This document shows, one piece after another, positions 15,215 to 24,011 of a DNA stretch of 42,194 nt. Under the pieces are notes generated by a model. That model saw only the letters and a program-made list of their open reading frames with translations, was not told the origin of the DNA and searched no databases. The DNA lies in contig JBKDZN010000306.1 of the NCBI GenBank assembly GCA_047971245.1, positions 1 through 42,194 of the forward strand, given 5' to 3'. Positions within the stretch are counted from its first letter, which is position 1. The number at the start of each line of letters is the position of its first letter. Both the position numbers and the translations under genes were made by a program. The DNA is from CADEDH01 sp047971245 (lineage in GTDB: Bacteria > Actinomycetota > Acidimicrobiia > Acidimicrobiales > SZUA-35).

Positions 15215-15221
15215 CGCGGTC

Positions 15222-16388
15222 ATGCCCCATCGCCTTTCCATCATGTCTCGCCTCAGGGGCCTCGCGCCGTGGATGGTCGCGGCCGGTCTCATGGCCGGTT
15301 GCGCCGGGTCCACCGACGCGGGCTCCTCCGCTTCCACCGACGACCAGACGACCACGCCGGTCGCGGATTCGGCCGCGGGCGAAACCACCCAGCCGGCGAG
15401 TGACGAGGCGGGCGCGGCGACGGGCCCGCTCCCGGTCGACACCATCGCCACCGACCTGGTGGGTGACGGGCCGGGCGGGGTCGATCTCCTGGTTCGCCGG
15501 GACGGGGAGACCATGACAGCCGCCGCGGGCCCGGCCGATGCCGGCGGCACACCGATCACCGACGGGCTGCCGTTCCGGGTCGGGAGCATCACCAAACCGT
15601 TCGTGGCCGTCCTCGTGCTCCAACTCGTCGACGAGGGCCTGGTCGACCTCGACGCCCCGCTCGACACCTACCTGCCCGACACCCCGGTCGGGGGATCGGT
15701 CACGGTCCGCGAGTTGCTCGGCCACCGGAGCGGGCTTCCGAGCTACACCGACCAGGCCGACATCCAGGCGGTGACGCTGACCGACCCCACCCACGAGTTC
15801 ACCCCCGACGAGCTCGTGGCCTCGGTGGCCACCGTGCCGGCCGGCACGTTCGAGTACTCCAACACCAACTACATCCTGCTCGGTCAGATGATCGAAACCG
15901 TCGAGGGCACCTCGATCGATGCGGTGCTGCGGTCCCGGATCACCGAACCGCTCGCCCTCTGGGACACGGTGTTGGCGTCCCCGGCCGAGACCCTGCCCGC
16001 CGGGATGGCCGCCGGCTGGTCGATCGGGCTCCTGAACGGGCAGCCCGACGCCCCCTACCAGGCCGTCGAGACCGCGGCCTGGACGGCGGGGGCGCTGGTG
16101 TCCACCACCGGCGATCTGCTGACCTTCCTCGACGCCCTCGTCGGGGGTGAGCTCCTGTCACCGGAGTCGTTCGACCAGATGACCCGTTTCGAGCCCGACG
16201 GCTACGGTCTCGGCCTCGTGTCCGCTCCCCTCCCCGACGGCCGGACGGGCTGGGGCCACGACGGGCTGATCCCCGGGTACACCTCGATCATGGCCATCGA
16301 ACCAGAGAGCGGCGACGCCCTCGTCGCCCTGGCCAACAACGACCAGTTGCCGGTCGGCACCCTCCTGGAGACGGTGTACGCGCCGTGA
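15222..16388 (+). CDS. Serine hydrolase lipoprotein, class C beta-lactamase / DD-peptidase fold
   Basis: 388 residues. A lipoprotein signal ends in LMAGC (Cys27), followed by a Ser/Thr/Ala linker to about residue 70. The penicillin-binding fold has S122-x-x-K125 (RVGSITKPFVAV), a Tyr-x-Asn in FEYSNTNYILLG near residue 211, and a third motif HDG in GWGHDGLIPGY near residue 343. Such proteins are esterases, D-amino-acid peptidases or beta-lactamase relatives acting outside the membrane; the third motif HDG rather than KTG fits the esterase/DD-peptidase side. It diverges from the glycan operon and is 46 bp ahead of larE. The substrate is unknown. Confidence 0.88.
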   Translation: MPHRLSIMSRLRGLAPWMVAAGLMAGCAGSTDAGSSASTDDQTTTPVADSAAGETTQPASDEAGAATGPLPVDTIATDLVGDGPGGVDLLVRRDGETMTAAAGPADAGGTPITDGLPFRVGSITKPFVAVLVLQLVDEGLVDLDAPLDTYLPDTPVGGSVTVRELLGHRSGLPSYTDQADIQAVTLTDPTHEFTPDELVASVATVPAGTFEYSNTNYILLGQMIETVEGTSIDAVLRSRITEPLALWDTVLASPAETLPAGMAAGWSIGLLNGQPDAPYQAVETAAWTAGALVSTTGDLLTFLDALVGGELLSPESFDQMTRFEPDGYGLGLVSAPLPDGRTGWGHDGLIPGYTSIMAIEPESGDALVALANNDQLPVGTLLETVYAP

Positions 16389-16422
16389 CCGCCTCCTCAG
16401 CGGCCCCGTCGGGCCTCGCCGC

Positions 16423-16428
16423 TAGCCT
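16423..16428 (+). promoter_or_regulatory. -10 element, leaderless type, for larE
   Basis: TAGCCT ends 6 bases before the GTG at 16435, giving the larEBC operon its own promoter separate from the serine hydrolase. Confidence 0.5.
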
Positions 16429-16434
16429 GCTGTC

Positions 16435-17337
16435 GTGCGCGCCGGTGACCCGTCCACGATCAGCCCGGTGACACGGGCCGGCGGGGGATCACCCACCGCC
16501 GCGGCCCCGACCGTCACCGTCGACCCGACGGAACTCGGCCGGGTCGAGCACCGCCTGGTCGCCGTGCTCCGGGAGATCGGCAGCACGGTGATCGCCTTGT
16601 CGGGCGGGGTCGACTCGAGCCTGCTGATGGTGGCCGCACGGCGGGTCCTCGGTCCCGATCGGGTCCTGGCCGCCACGGCCGAGTCGGCCTCGCTGGCCAC
16701 CGGTGAGCTCGATCTGTGCGCCGGCCTGGCCCGCCGTTGGGACGTGGCCTGGACCGCGGTGGCCACCACCGAGCTCACCGACGACCGCTACCTCCGCAAC
16801 GACGATCAACGCTGCTTCTGGTGCAAGAGCGCCCTGATGGACCAACTGGTTCCCCTGGCCGAGGCCCGGGCAGCCACGGTGACCCTCGGTGTCAACCTCG
16901 ACGATCTGGGCGATCACCGGCCCGGACAGCGGGCGGCCGCCGACCGTGGCGCCCGCTTCCCCCTGGTCGAGGCGGGGTTCACCAAGCCGCTCATCCGGGC
17001 CCTGGCCGAACGGTGGGGCCTCGAGGTGTGGGACCGGCCGGCGATGCCGTGCCTGTCGAGCCGCCTGCCGTATGGCACCCCGGTGAGTGTCTCCCTGCTG
17101 TCCCGGGTCGATCGGGCCGAGCGGGCCGTCCGGGCTCTCGGGTTCGACGACGTCCGGGTCCGCCACTACGACGACACGGCCCGGATCGAGGTGCCCCGAT
17201 CCCGGCTCAGCGATGCGGTGGACGCGGCCGATCGGCTGGTGGAGGCCGTCACCGCCGCCGGCTACCGCTACGTCACCCTCGATCTCGCCGGGCTCCGGTC
17301 GGGTAATCTGAACCACACCGATCGGAACGAACCGTGA
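16435..17337 (+). CDS. larE: LarE, ATP-dependent sulfur transferase for the nickel-pincer cofactor
   Basis: 300 residues. The N-terminal PP-loop is IALSGGVDSSLL (residues 53-64), where ATP adenylates the substrate carboxylate. The sulfur-donor motif MPCLSSRLPYG contains a single Cys (C206), matching the sacrificial type of LarE that loses its own sulfur and ends as dehydroalanine, rather than the iron-sulfur type with three cysteines. The C-terminus has the typical TLDLAGLRSGNLN. LarE adds two sulfurs to the pyridinium dicarboxylate made by LarB before LarC inserts nickel. The stop overlaps the larB start as GTGA. The first 30 residues are a variable extension. Confidence 0.95.
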   Translation: MRAGDPSTISPVTRAGGGSPTAAAPTVTVDPTELGRVEHRLVAVLREIGSTVIALSGGVDSSLLMVAARRVLGPDRVLAATAESASLATGELDLCAGLARRWDVAWTAVATTELTDDRYLRNDDQRCFWCKSALMDQLVPLAEARAATVTLGVNLDDLGDHRPGQRAAADRGARFPLVEAGFTKPLIRALAERWGLEVWDRPAMPCLSSRLPYGTPVSVSLLSRVDRAERAVRALGFDDVRVRHYDDTARIEVPRSRLSDAVDAADRLVEAVTAAGYRYVTLDLAGLRSGNLNHTDRNEP

Positions 17338-18011
17338 CCGTACCGACCGAGTCGGCGGGCGATGGTCCCCGCCGGGAGCCGTCCCTCCGGCTCGACCTCG
17401 ACCGCAGCCGCCGTATCGACCTCCCCGAGGCCGTCTACTGCCCGTCGAAATCGGTGGACGAGTGTGTCACCGCGATCCGCCGGCTCCTCGCCGACTCGAC
17501 CGATGCCGTGCTCGCCAGCCGCCCGACCGCCGATCAGCACACCGCCCTGGCCGAGCTCGAACCGGCGGCCTCCAGCGCCACCCTGGCCACCTGGCGGCAC
17601 CGGGCCCCGACCGGCCGCCGGGCCGTCGTGGTGGCGGCCGGCACCTCGGATCTGGCCGTGGCCGACGAGGCCCGCCTCACCCTGACTGCCCTGGGCCACA
17701 CCGTGGACGGGATCGCCGACGTCGGCGTCGCCGGCCTGCACCGCCTGCTCGACCAGCTCGACCGCATCAAGGACGCCGAGGTGGTGGTGGCCGTGGCCGG
17801 GATGGAGGGGGCCCTGGCCACGGTCCTCGCCGGGCTGATCCCCGGGCCGGTCATCGCGGTGCCCACCTCGGTCGGCTACGGCGTGACCGACGGGGGTCGG
17901 ACCGCCCTCATGGCCATGCTGGCCAGCTGCGCCCCCGGCGTGGCCGTGGTCGGGATCGACAACGGCTACGGGGCCGCCTGCGCCGCCCACCGCATCCTGG
18001 CGGCCCGATGA
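17334..18011 (+). CDS. larB: LarB, nicotinate adenine dinucleotide carboxylase/hydrolase
   Basis: 225 residues. The N-terminal part (LRLDLDRSRRIDLPEAVYCPSKSVDE) is the typical LarB lead, and residues 90-220 form the PurE-like AIR-carboxylase domain: VVVAAGTSDLAVADEA, ADVGVAGLHRLL, VVVAVAGMEGALATVLAGLIPGPVIAVPTSVGYG. LarB carboxylates the pyridinium ring of nicotinic acid adenine dinucleotide and hydrolyses the phosphoanhydride, starting nickel-pincer nucleotide synthesis. The GTG start overlaps the larE stop, and its own stop overlaps the larC ATG. Gene order larE-larB-larC with two overlaps indicates one operon. Confidence 0.94.
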   Translation: MTVPTESAGDGPRREPSLRLDLDRSRRIDLPEAVYCPSKSVDECVTAIRRLLADSTDAVLASRPTADQHTALAELEPAASSATLATWRHRAPTGRRAVVVAAGTSDLAVADEARLTLTALGHTVDGIADVGVAGLHRLLDQLDRIKDAEVVVAVAGMEGALATVLAGLIPGPVIAVPTSVGYGVTDGGRTALMAMLASCAPGVAVVGIDNGYGAACAAHRILAAR

Positions 18012-19246
18012 CCGGACCGGCCGGGTGCCTGCTGTGGCTCGATCCCACGTTCGGCGCGGCCGGGGACATGCTCCTCGGGTCGCTGCTGGGCCTGGGCGCA
18101 CCGATCGAACGGGTCCGAGCCGACCTGGACCGTCTCGGCATCGGCGGCTGGGCACTGGAGGTCGAACCGGTCACCCGTTCCGGCCTGTCGGCGACCCGGG
18201 CCGTGGTCACCGCCCCGGCTGGTCACCACCACCGCCGGTGGTCCGCCATCGACGCCACCATCGCCGGCGCCGGCCTGCCGGAGCCGGTGGCCGCCGGGGC
18301 CCGACGCACCTTCGCCCGTCTGGCCGCGGTGGAAGCCGGGATCCACCGTGTGCCCGTCGACGAGGTCGCCTTCCACGAGGTCGGCGCGCTCGATGCCATC
18401 GTCGACATCGTCGGGACCTGGTCGGCGCTCGACGCCCTGGGGGTCGGCACCGTGGTCACCGGGCCCGTCGGCCTGGGGCACGGAACCGTCCGTTCGCTGC
18501 ACGGTCGGCTGCCGGTGCCCAGTCCCGCCACCGCCGATCTCCTCGCCGGGGTGGCGGTCCACCCGATCGACATCGACCTGGAAACCGTGACCCCCACCGG
18601 GGCCGCCCTCCTGACCGGCATGACCGACCGGTGGGGCCCGATCCCGGCCGGCCGGATCCGGGCGACGGCGCGCGGGGCCGGCACGAAGGACACCGACCAG
18701 CACCCGAACGTGGTCACCGCCATCCTGCTCGACGGGGCCGTTCGCCCCGGTTCCGGCCCGGCGGCCGTGCCGGAACCGGCGGTCGTGTTGAGCACCAACC
18801 TCGACGACGTGACCCCCGAAGTGGTGGCCCGGACCGTCGAGGAACTGCTCGGCGCCGGCGCCGACGATGCGTGGGTGGTCCCGGTGATCATGAAGAAGGG
18901 TCGGCCCGGCCACCAGCTCCACGCCCTGGCCAGTGAACGCCTCGCCTCGTCGCTGATCGACCTGATCGCCGAGCGGACCGGAACCCTCGGGGTCCGGAGC
19001 CGGGCCATCCAGAAACACCGGTTCGGCCGCCGCACCACCGAAGTCGTCGTCCGGGGCCATACCGTGCGAGTGAAGCACGGACCGTACGGGTCGAAACCCG
19101 AGCACGACGACCTGGTCAGCGCGTCCATGGCCACCGGTGTGGCCATCCGTCTGCTCGCCGACGAGGCGCGCCGGGCGGCGGCCCCTGACCGGCCCGGCCC
19201 ACCCGGAGCGGACCCCACCCACGGCACTGTTCACCCGACAACGTGA
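18008..19246 (+). CDS. larC: LarC, nickel insertion protein (cyclometallase)
   Basis: 412 residues from the ATG at 18008, overlapping the larB stop as ATGA. Family signatures: LWLDPTFGAAGDMLLGSLLGLG at the start, VDEVAFHEVGALDAIVDIVG near residue 120, NLDDVTPEVV, and VIMKKGRPGHQLHAL. LarC uses CTP and Ni2+ to form the nickel-carbon bond of the pincer cofactor. In Lactobacillus plantarum it is split by programmed frameshifting into LarC1/LarC2; here both halves are in one continuous frame. The cofactor serves lactate racemase LarA and its relatives, none of which is encoded in this window. Confidence 0.95.
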   Translation: MTGPAGCLLWLDPTFGAAGDMLLGSLLGLGAPIERVRADLDRLGIGGWALEVEPVTRSGLSATRAVVTAPAGHHHRRWSAIDATIAGAGLPEPVAAGARRTFARLAAVEAGIHRVPVDEVAFHEVGALDAIVDIVGTWSALDALGVGTVVTGPVGLGHGTVRSLHGRLPVPSPATADLLAGVAVHPIDIDLETVTPTGAALLTGMTDRWGPIPAGRIRATARGAGTKDTDQHPNVVTAILLDGAVRPGSGPAAVPEPAVVLSTNLDDVTPEVVARTVEELLGAGADDAWVVPVIMKKGRPGHQLHALASERLASSLIDLIAERTGTLGVRSRAIQKHRFGRRTTEVVVRGHTVRVKHGPYGSKPEHDDLVSASMATGVAIRLLADEARRAAAPDRPGPPGADPTHGTVHPTT

Positions 19247-19279
19247 TTTTTCCCCATGCCCCAGGCCAGAATTGATCCG

Positions 19280-19777
19280 ATGCACCCAGACCCGAGCAGC
19301 GACGTCGCACTCCGTCGTCGGGTCGGGGCGGCCTGGCGACAGGTCAGGCGCGGCGCCAGCGCCCTCCAGTTGAAGGACGTGTTCTACGGCGACGACGTCA
19401 ACGAGACGCTCGACATGGCCCTGGCCGATGCCCTCAGCGTCGTCTGCCAGAGCGGCCCGTTGCGGATGGGGGAGCTGGCCGACGCCCTCCAGATCACCCC
19501 CGCCTCCACCACCCGGGCGGTGAGCTGCCTGGTGGACAAGGGCTATGTCGAACGGGTCAAGGCTGCGGACGACCACCGGTCGATCATGGTGTCGGCCACC
19601 CCGACCGGCCGGGACCGGATGGACATCATCAACGGGCGGGTCCAGGCCGGCCTGGGCAAGATCCTGGGTGAGTTCAGCGTCGACGAGCAGGCCCAGTTGG
19701 CCGAGCTGCTGGAACGCTTCGTAGAGTCGGTCGACCGGTTCGTGGCGTCCCAGACGGAGCCGGGCCGGGGCGACTAA
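19280..19777 (+). CDS. MarR-family transcriptional regulator
   Basis: 165 residues from the ATG at 19280; an ATG at 19256 would add 8 residues. I prefer 19280 because AGAATT-like sequence lies 6-7 bases upstream as at other leaderless starts here. The winged helix is clear: GPLRMGELADALQITPASTTRAVSCLVDKGYVERVKAADDHRSIMVSATPTGRDRM, with the wing Asp-Asp-His-Arg typical of MarR proteins. C-terminal helices should dimerise. It lies 85 bp upstream of the zinc alcohol dehydrogenase, which is a plausible target. The ligand is unknown. Confidence 0.88.
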   Translation: MHPDPSSDVALRRRVGAAWRQVRRGASALQLKDVFYGDDVNETLDMALADALSVVCQSGPLRMGELADALQITPASTTRAVSCLVDKGYVERVKAADDHRSIMVSATPTGRDRMDIINGRVQAGLGKILGEFSVDEQAQLAELLERFVESVDRFVASQTEPGRGD

Positions 19778-19862
19778 CGTCACCCCGGACACGCCGAAAC
19801 CACACCAGTCACGTCCAACCACACGGCGCCGTTGCCGGCGTCTCACAGAGGGGACCCGTTCC

Positions 19863-20957
19863 ATGAAGGCTGCCGTTCTCGAGTCGATTCCCGGCTCACT
19901 CCAGATCGAGGACATCATCATCGACAAGCCCGGTCCCCGCGAGGTGCTGATCAGGACCTCCGCGGCCGGCCTGTGCCACAGCGACCTGCACTTCATGGAG
20001 GGCAAGTACCCCTACCCCTGCCCGGCGGTGCTCGGCCATGAGTCGGCCGGCGTGGTCGAGGCGGTCGGCTCCGCCGTCTCCTACGTGAAGCCGGGCGACC
20101 ATGTGATCACCTGCCTGTCGGCGTTCTGCGGGTCCTGCGCCCAGTGCATCAGCGGCCACCTGTCGCTGTGTGAGAACAAGAACACCGAGCTCGTCCGCGG
20201 CCCGGGCGAGAAGTCCCGCCTGTCGCGGCCGGACGGGGAACCCGTCAGCACCTTCCTCCACCTCTCGTCGTTCGCCGAGCAGATGCTGATCCACGAGCAC
20301 GCCCTGGTGAAGATCCACCCCGACATGCCCCTGGATCGGGCCGCCCTCATCGGCTGTGGCGTGACCACCGGGCTGGGAGCGGTGTTCCGCACCGCCAAGG
20401 TGGAGCCCGGCTCGACCGTGGCCGTCATCGGTTGCGGCGGTATCGGGCTCTCGGCCATCCAGGGGGCCCGGATCGCCGGGGCCAACAAGGTCATCGCCGT
20501 CGACATGGTGCCGCTGAAACTCGAACTGGCACAGGCCATGGGGGCGACCCATGTGGTCAACGCGGCCGACGGTGACCCGGTGGCCGCGGTCCGGGAGCTC
20601 ACCGACGGGCAGGGCGTCCACAACTCCTTCGAGGCCGTGGGCATGGCCGCCACCGCCGAGCAGGCGTTCAAGATGATCCGCAACGGTGGCCAGGCCACGG
20701 TGATCGGCATGATCCCGGTGGGCACCAATGTCTCGATCCACGGCCCCGAACTCCTTTCGGAGAAGACCCTGACCGGGTCGAACATGGGCTCCAACCAGTT
20801 CCGGACCGACATGCCCCGGTTCGTCGAGATGTACCTCGACGGCCGCCTGATGCTCGACGAGATGGTCTCCAAGAAGATCAGCCTCGATCAGATCAACGAC
20901 GGCTTCGCGGAGATGAAGACCGGAACCGTGGCCCGCAGCGTCATCGTGTTCGACTGA
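19863..20957 (+). CDS. Zinc-dependent alcohol dehydrogenase (MDR superfamily)
   Basis: 364 residues. Catalytic zinc ligands: C38 in GLCHSD, H59/E60 in LGHES, and C165 in IGCGVTTG. Structural zinc ligands: C89, C92, C95 and C103. The NAD(P)-binding Rossmann motif is GCGGIG (190-195) followed by an acidic residue in VIAVDM, so NAD is the likelier cofactor. The overall pattern, including the GCGVTTGLGAVF segment, is that of the class III-like actinobacterial alcohol dehydrogenases, some of which are NDMA- or mycothiol-linked. The start has a ribosome binding site AGAGGGGA about 7 bases before ATG. Its end overlaps the end of the opposite-strand gene by 17 bp. The natural substrate is not clear. 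Confidence 0.92.
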   Translation: MKAAVLESIPGSLQIEDIIIDKPGPREVLIRTSAAGLCHSDLHFMEGKYPYPCPAVLGHESAGVVEAVGSAVSYVKPGDHVITCLSAFCGSCAQCISGHLSLCENKNTELVRGPGEKSRLSRPDGEPVSTFLHLSSFAEQMLIHEHALVKIHPDMPLDRAALIGCGVTTGLGAVFRTAKVEPGSTVAVIGCGGIGLSAIQGARIAGANKVIAVDMVPLKLELAQAMGATHVVNAADGDPVAAVRELTDGQGVHNSFEAVGMAATAEQAFKMIRNGGQATVIGMIPVGTNVSIHGPELLSEKTLTGSNMGSNQFRTDMPRFVEMYLDGRLMLDEMVSKKISLDQINDGFAEMKTGTVARSVIVFD

Positions 20958-22155
20958 GCCCCTCCGGAGGATCCGCGTTTCGACCGACCGGTCCCGCCGG
21001 CCGGTCTCTCACCGCCGACGAGGCCAATTCGGCCACCAACCGGCGCGACTCCATGTCGCGCCGGTCGTAGTCGGCGGCGATCATCTGGGCTCGGGCCCGC
21101 TCCCGGAAGTAGTTGAGCTGGTGGGCGTAGCGTCCGGCGGCCGCCGACACCGGCGGCGCCTTGGCGGCCAGATACAGGCCGAGGGTGTAGGCGGCCGACC
21201 GCGTTCCCTGGCCCAGCTCGTAGGGGTGGCGCTCGAGGATGGCGTTGGCCTGCTCGGCCAGCTCGCCGGCCGCCTTCGCGTCGCCGGCGTCGGAGCGCCG
21301 CACCGCGTCGGCCAACATCAGGTAGGCGACGCCGATCTTGTCGCTGTACCGCGCCTGGATCTGCTCGATGTCGGGGATGCGGAACCGGGGCGACTCCCCG
21401 GCCAGGGCCGAGATCAGGTCGTAGACCGACATGAGGTCCTCCCACCACATCTGGACCCCATTGAAGAGTTCCTTCTTCACGTGGAGCTCGAACGAGCGCT
21501 TCCAGCGCGGGATCCGGTCCCGGTGGTCGATCTCGTAGGCCTGGGCGGCGATGCTCACGATGGCGTAGGCCTGGTTGTAGACCGCGGTCCGGCGCGAGTT
21601 GATCAGGATCGGCTGGAGGGTCTCGGAGACCGGCACGTCGGTGGCCTCGATGGCCCGGACCGTCATCTCCTCGACGATCGGCCACAGCTGGGCGTGACGG
21701 TAGGCGAGACTGCACATGGTGTAGGCGCTGGGCCGCATCACCGCCGAGCCGCGACCGGTCTCCAGCAGGGCCACGGCCCGGGCCAGTTTGGCGGTGACCC
21801 GATCGTTGTAGACCGCGTGGTCGAGGAACTCGATCTCCACCACCAACGCCTTCGCCATGAGGGCGAAGTCCCCGGATTCGGCCGCCGCCGCACCCAGGGC
21901 GGTCAGGTACGGGCGGAAGTCCTCGTCCTGGATCCGGGCCGCGATCGCGTTGGCGTGGTTTAGGGCGAAGACGACGTCGAACCATTTGCGCCGAACCGCC
22001 TGATCCATGAGGTCCTGGGGCATCTCCACCATCGGTTCGACGAACCCCGGCAACCGGGTACCAAGACTCTGCTGAATCCTGGTGATGTAGAGCTGGGCTT
22101 CGACCAGGGCCAGGTCCTGATCATCTCCAGAAGGCGTCGAGGAATCGGAACCCAC
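20941..22155 (-). CDS. Helical-repeat (TPR-like) protein of unknown function
   Basis: 404 residues, GTG start. The whole protein reads as amphipathic helix pairs of TPR-like type (for example RKWFDVVFALNHANAIAARIQD, ALGAAAAESGDFALMAKALVVEIEF, AVRRSDAGDAKAAGELAEQANAIL), without a catalytic motif, signal peptide or membrane segment. The C-terminus ends in a charged helix (NYFRERARAQMIAADYDRRDMESRRLVAEL), which resembles the linker that joins helical sensor arrays to GGDEF domains in actinobacteria, but no GGDEF or other output domain follows. It may be a scaffold or a sensor that lost its output. No family assignment is possible by eye. Confidence 0.75.
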   Translation of the reverse strand: MGSDSSTPSGDDQDLALVEAQLYITRIQQSLGTRLPGFVEPMVEMPQDLMDQAVRRKWFDVVFALNHANAIAARIQDEDFRPYLTALGAAAAESGDFALMAKALVVEIEFLDHAVYNDRVTAKLARAVALLETGRGSAVMRPSAYTMCSLAYRHAQLWPIVEEMTVRAIEATDVPVSETLQPILINSRRTAVYNQAYAIVSIAAQAYEIDHRDRIPRWKRSFELHVKKELFNGVQMWWEDLMSVYDLISALAGESPRFRIPDIEQIQARYSDKIGVAYLMLADAVRRSDAGDAKAAGELAEQANAILERHPYELGQGTRSAAYTLGLYLAAKAPPVSAAAGRYAHQLNYFRERARAQMIAADYDRRDMESRRLVAELASSAVRDRPAGPVGRNADPPEGLSRTR

Positions 22156-22273
22156 AGCTCGCTATCGGCCCCCACCCCCCGACCTCTGAGCAGAACGACC
22201 CACAAATGAACCCCGATTTGGGGACAAGGGCTCCGGCCAGGGCGGAGATCCCGGCGGGCAACGGCCGCCCGGA

Positions 22274-23920
22274 TCAGTCGGGCAGGGCGACGGGTCCGAT
22301 CTCGTCGTAGCAGTCACCCGGCCCGGGGTTGCCGGGGTGGGTCCGGCCACCGAAGTGGGTCATGATGCCCCACACCGCGTTGAGCGCGGTCCGGACGGCT
22401 CCTTCGGCCCAGCCGGGGGTCCACGACACGTCGTCGCCGGCCAGGAACAGGCCCCGCTCCCGGGCCGGTAGGTCCCGCTGCAGGAAGTGGGCGTGCATCC
22501 GGCGGTTGTAGCGGTAGTGGCCGGGCAGGGCGCCCTTGAAGGCCCCGAGGAACAGGGGGTCGGCCTCCCACGACACGGTGATCGGATCGCCGAGGACATG
22601 GGCCCGGAGATCGACGGTCGGATAGATCTGCTCGAGGGTCTCGATGGCCAGTTCGGCCCGCTCCGCGGCCGACATCGGCAACACCTTCATGGCGTCGCTC
22701 TGCCAGGCGTAGGAGAGCAGGATCACCGCCGGACGACCCGGACCGTTGTCGATCAGGTAGGTGCCGCGGGTGTTGCGGTCGGTGAGGGTCATGCTCATCG
22801 CCTCCCGCCCGGTGGCGGGGTCGATGTCGTGCCAGAACGGCCGGTCGACCATGACGAACGTCTTCGACGACTGGGTGTAGCGGGTCCGGTCGAGGGCCAT
22901 CCACAGCTTCTGCGACAGGAGCTCCTCGGCCACATGGATGCCGGTGGTGAGCAGCCAGCTCTGGGTGGTGACCAGGACGGCGTCGAACCGTTCGGTCCGA
23001 CCCCACCGGTCGGTGACGGCCAGGCCCCCGTCATCGGCCCGAATGATGGCGGTGACCGCGGGCCGGGGCACATCGCCGTGCAGGGCCGACACCGAGGTTC
23101 CCTCCGGCCAGTGGGCCAGTCGCCGGGCCGCCAGGCCCCACAATCGGCGGGGTAGCTGTTCGGCCCCGCCGACCACGAAGTGCTGGTTGTCCTCGAAGGC
23201 CGCCATCACCACCCGGAAGATCTCCAACATCGAGTTCGGGAAGTCCGAGTCCCAACCGCCGGTGCCGAACCCGACCTGCCCGAACACCTCCCGGTGGCGG
23301 TAGCTGAGACGGGAGAACGAGGGCGAGGTGGCCACGAAGTCGTAGAAGGTGCGGTCGTCCCACGCCTCGACCAGGGGATTCCAGATCTCCTTCACCGCGG
23401 CCGCGTCGCGGCGGCGCATGGCGTCCTGGATGTCGGAGAGGCGGGCCTCGGATTCCAGCGCGGCGGCCCAGGCCGCGGCCACCTCGCCGAACAAGGGGGG
23501 CAGGTCGTCGAGGGTGCGAGCGAAGTGGGTCTCCCCCTCGAGGTCGATCACGGTGGTGGGGGCGAACGGCGTCAACGGGTTGGGGAACGGCCGGGTGTCC
23601 AGATGGCACCGGTCGAGGTAGTGCCACAGGGTCGTGCCCGAGCGGGGGAACCGCATCCCGCCCAGCTCGGCCACCACCTCGGGGGCGGCCGGGAACCGCT
23701 CGGACCGCAACCGACCCCCGATCCGGTCGGCCTCGTACACCACCGGCCGCAGACCGAGACGCAGCAGCTCGTGGGCGGCCACCATCCCGGCCACCCCGGC
23801 GCCGACGACGGCCACCGGGCGCCCGTGGGCCTCCACCGGCACGGAACCGAGCCCGGAAGGGTGCGCGATCCACCGGTCGAACGAGAAGGGGAAATCCGGG
23901 CCGAACGCGTTGAGCTCCAA
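22274..23920 (-). CDS. Flavin amine oxidase / L-amino-acid oxidase-like enzyme
   Basis: 548 residues from the TTG at 23920, which lies 6 bases after TACGGT; an in-frame ATG further upstream would run into the divergent gene. The FAD-binding dinucleotide fold is PVAVVGAGVAGMVAAHELLRLGLRPVVYEAD, then GGRLRSE and the AELGGMRFP segment, whose Arg binds the substrate carboxylate in L-amino-acid oxidases and tryptophan 2-monooxygenase (IaaM). The C-terminal FAD signature is GLFLAGDDVSWTPGWAEGAVRTALNAV. The product is therefore likely an amino-acid or amine oxidase making H2O2 and an imine (or an amide). It diverges from a class V aminotransferase with 91 bp between starts. Substrate unknown. Confidence 0.85.
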   Translation of the reverse strand: MELNAFGPDFPFSFDRWIAHPSGLGSVPVEAHGRPVAVVGAGVAGMVAAHELLRLGLRPVVYEADRIGGRLRSERFPAAPEVVAELGGMRFPRSGTTLWHYLDRCHLDTRPFPNPLTPFAPTTVIDLEGETHFARTLDDLPPLFGEVAAAWAAALESEARLSDIQDAMRRRDAAAVKEIWNPLVEAWDDRTFYDFVATSPSFSRLSYRHREVFGQVGFGTGGWDSDFPNSMLEIFRVVMAAFEDNQHFVVGGAEQLPRRLWGLAARRLAHWPEGTSVSALHGDVPRPAVTAIIRADDGGLAVTDRWGRTERFDAVLVTTQSWLLTTGIHVAEELLSQKLWMALDRTRYTQSSKTFVMVDRPFWHDIDPATGREAMSMTLTDRNTRGTYLIDNGPGRPAVILLSYAWQSDAMKVLPMSAAERAELAIETLEQIYPTVDLRAHVLGDPITVSWEADPLFLGAFKGALPGHYRYNRRMHAHFLQRDLPARERGLFLAGDDVSWTPGWAEGAVRTALNAVWGIMTHFGGRTHPGNPGPGDCYDEIGPVALPD

Positions 23921-23926
23921 GCCCCC

Positions 23927-23932
23927 ACCGTA
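23927..23932 (-). promoter_or_regulatory. -10 element, leaderless type, for the amine oxidase
   Basis: Minus-strand TACGGT ends 6 bases before the TTG at 23920 and supports that start. Confidence 0.5.
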
Positions 23933-23999
23933 GCCATCGCCCACCCCCGGATCGGGGACACCGGGCCGCGGGCGGGCCAGGAGACCCGAAGCCAGCCAA

Positions 24000-24005
24000 T
24001 AGCAT
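24000..24005 (+). promoter_or_regulatory. -10 element, leaderless type, for the class V aminotransferase
   Basis: TAGCAT ends 6 bases before the ATG at 24012. Confidence 0.5.
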
Positions 24006-24011
24006 CGCAGC

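Larger units (their letters stand above)
14947..15221. other. Divergent low-GC control region ahead of the exopolysaccharide operon
   Basis: About 275 bp, clearly richer in A/T than the rest. It separates the minus-strand glycan operon from the plus-strand serine hydrolase. It holds a 48-nt dyad (15086-15133) and, on the minus strand inside that dyad, TTGCCG followed 14 bases later by TTTAAT. The plus-strand side has a leaderless-type TACTGT. No convincing coding frame, tRNA or known riboswitch was found. Confidence 0.6.

Noticed and set aside
18008..19246. Programmed frameshift splitting larC into larC1/larC2 as in Lactobacillus.
   Set aside because: The frame is continuous through both halves, so no frameshift is needed.
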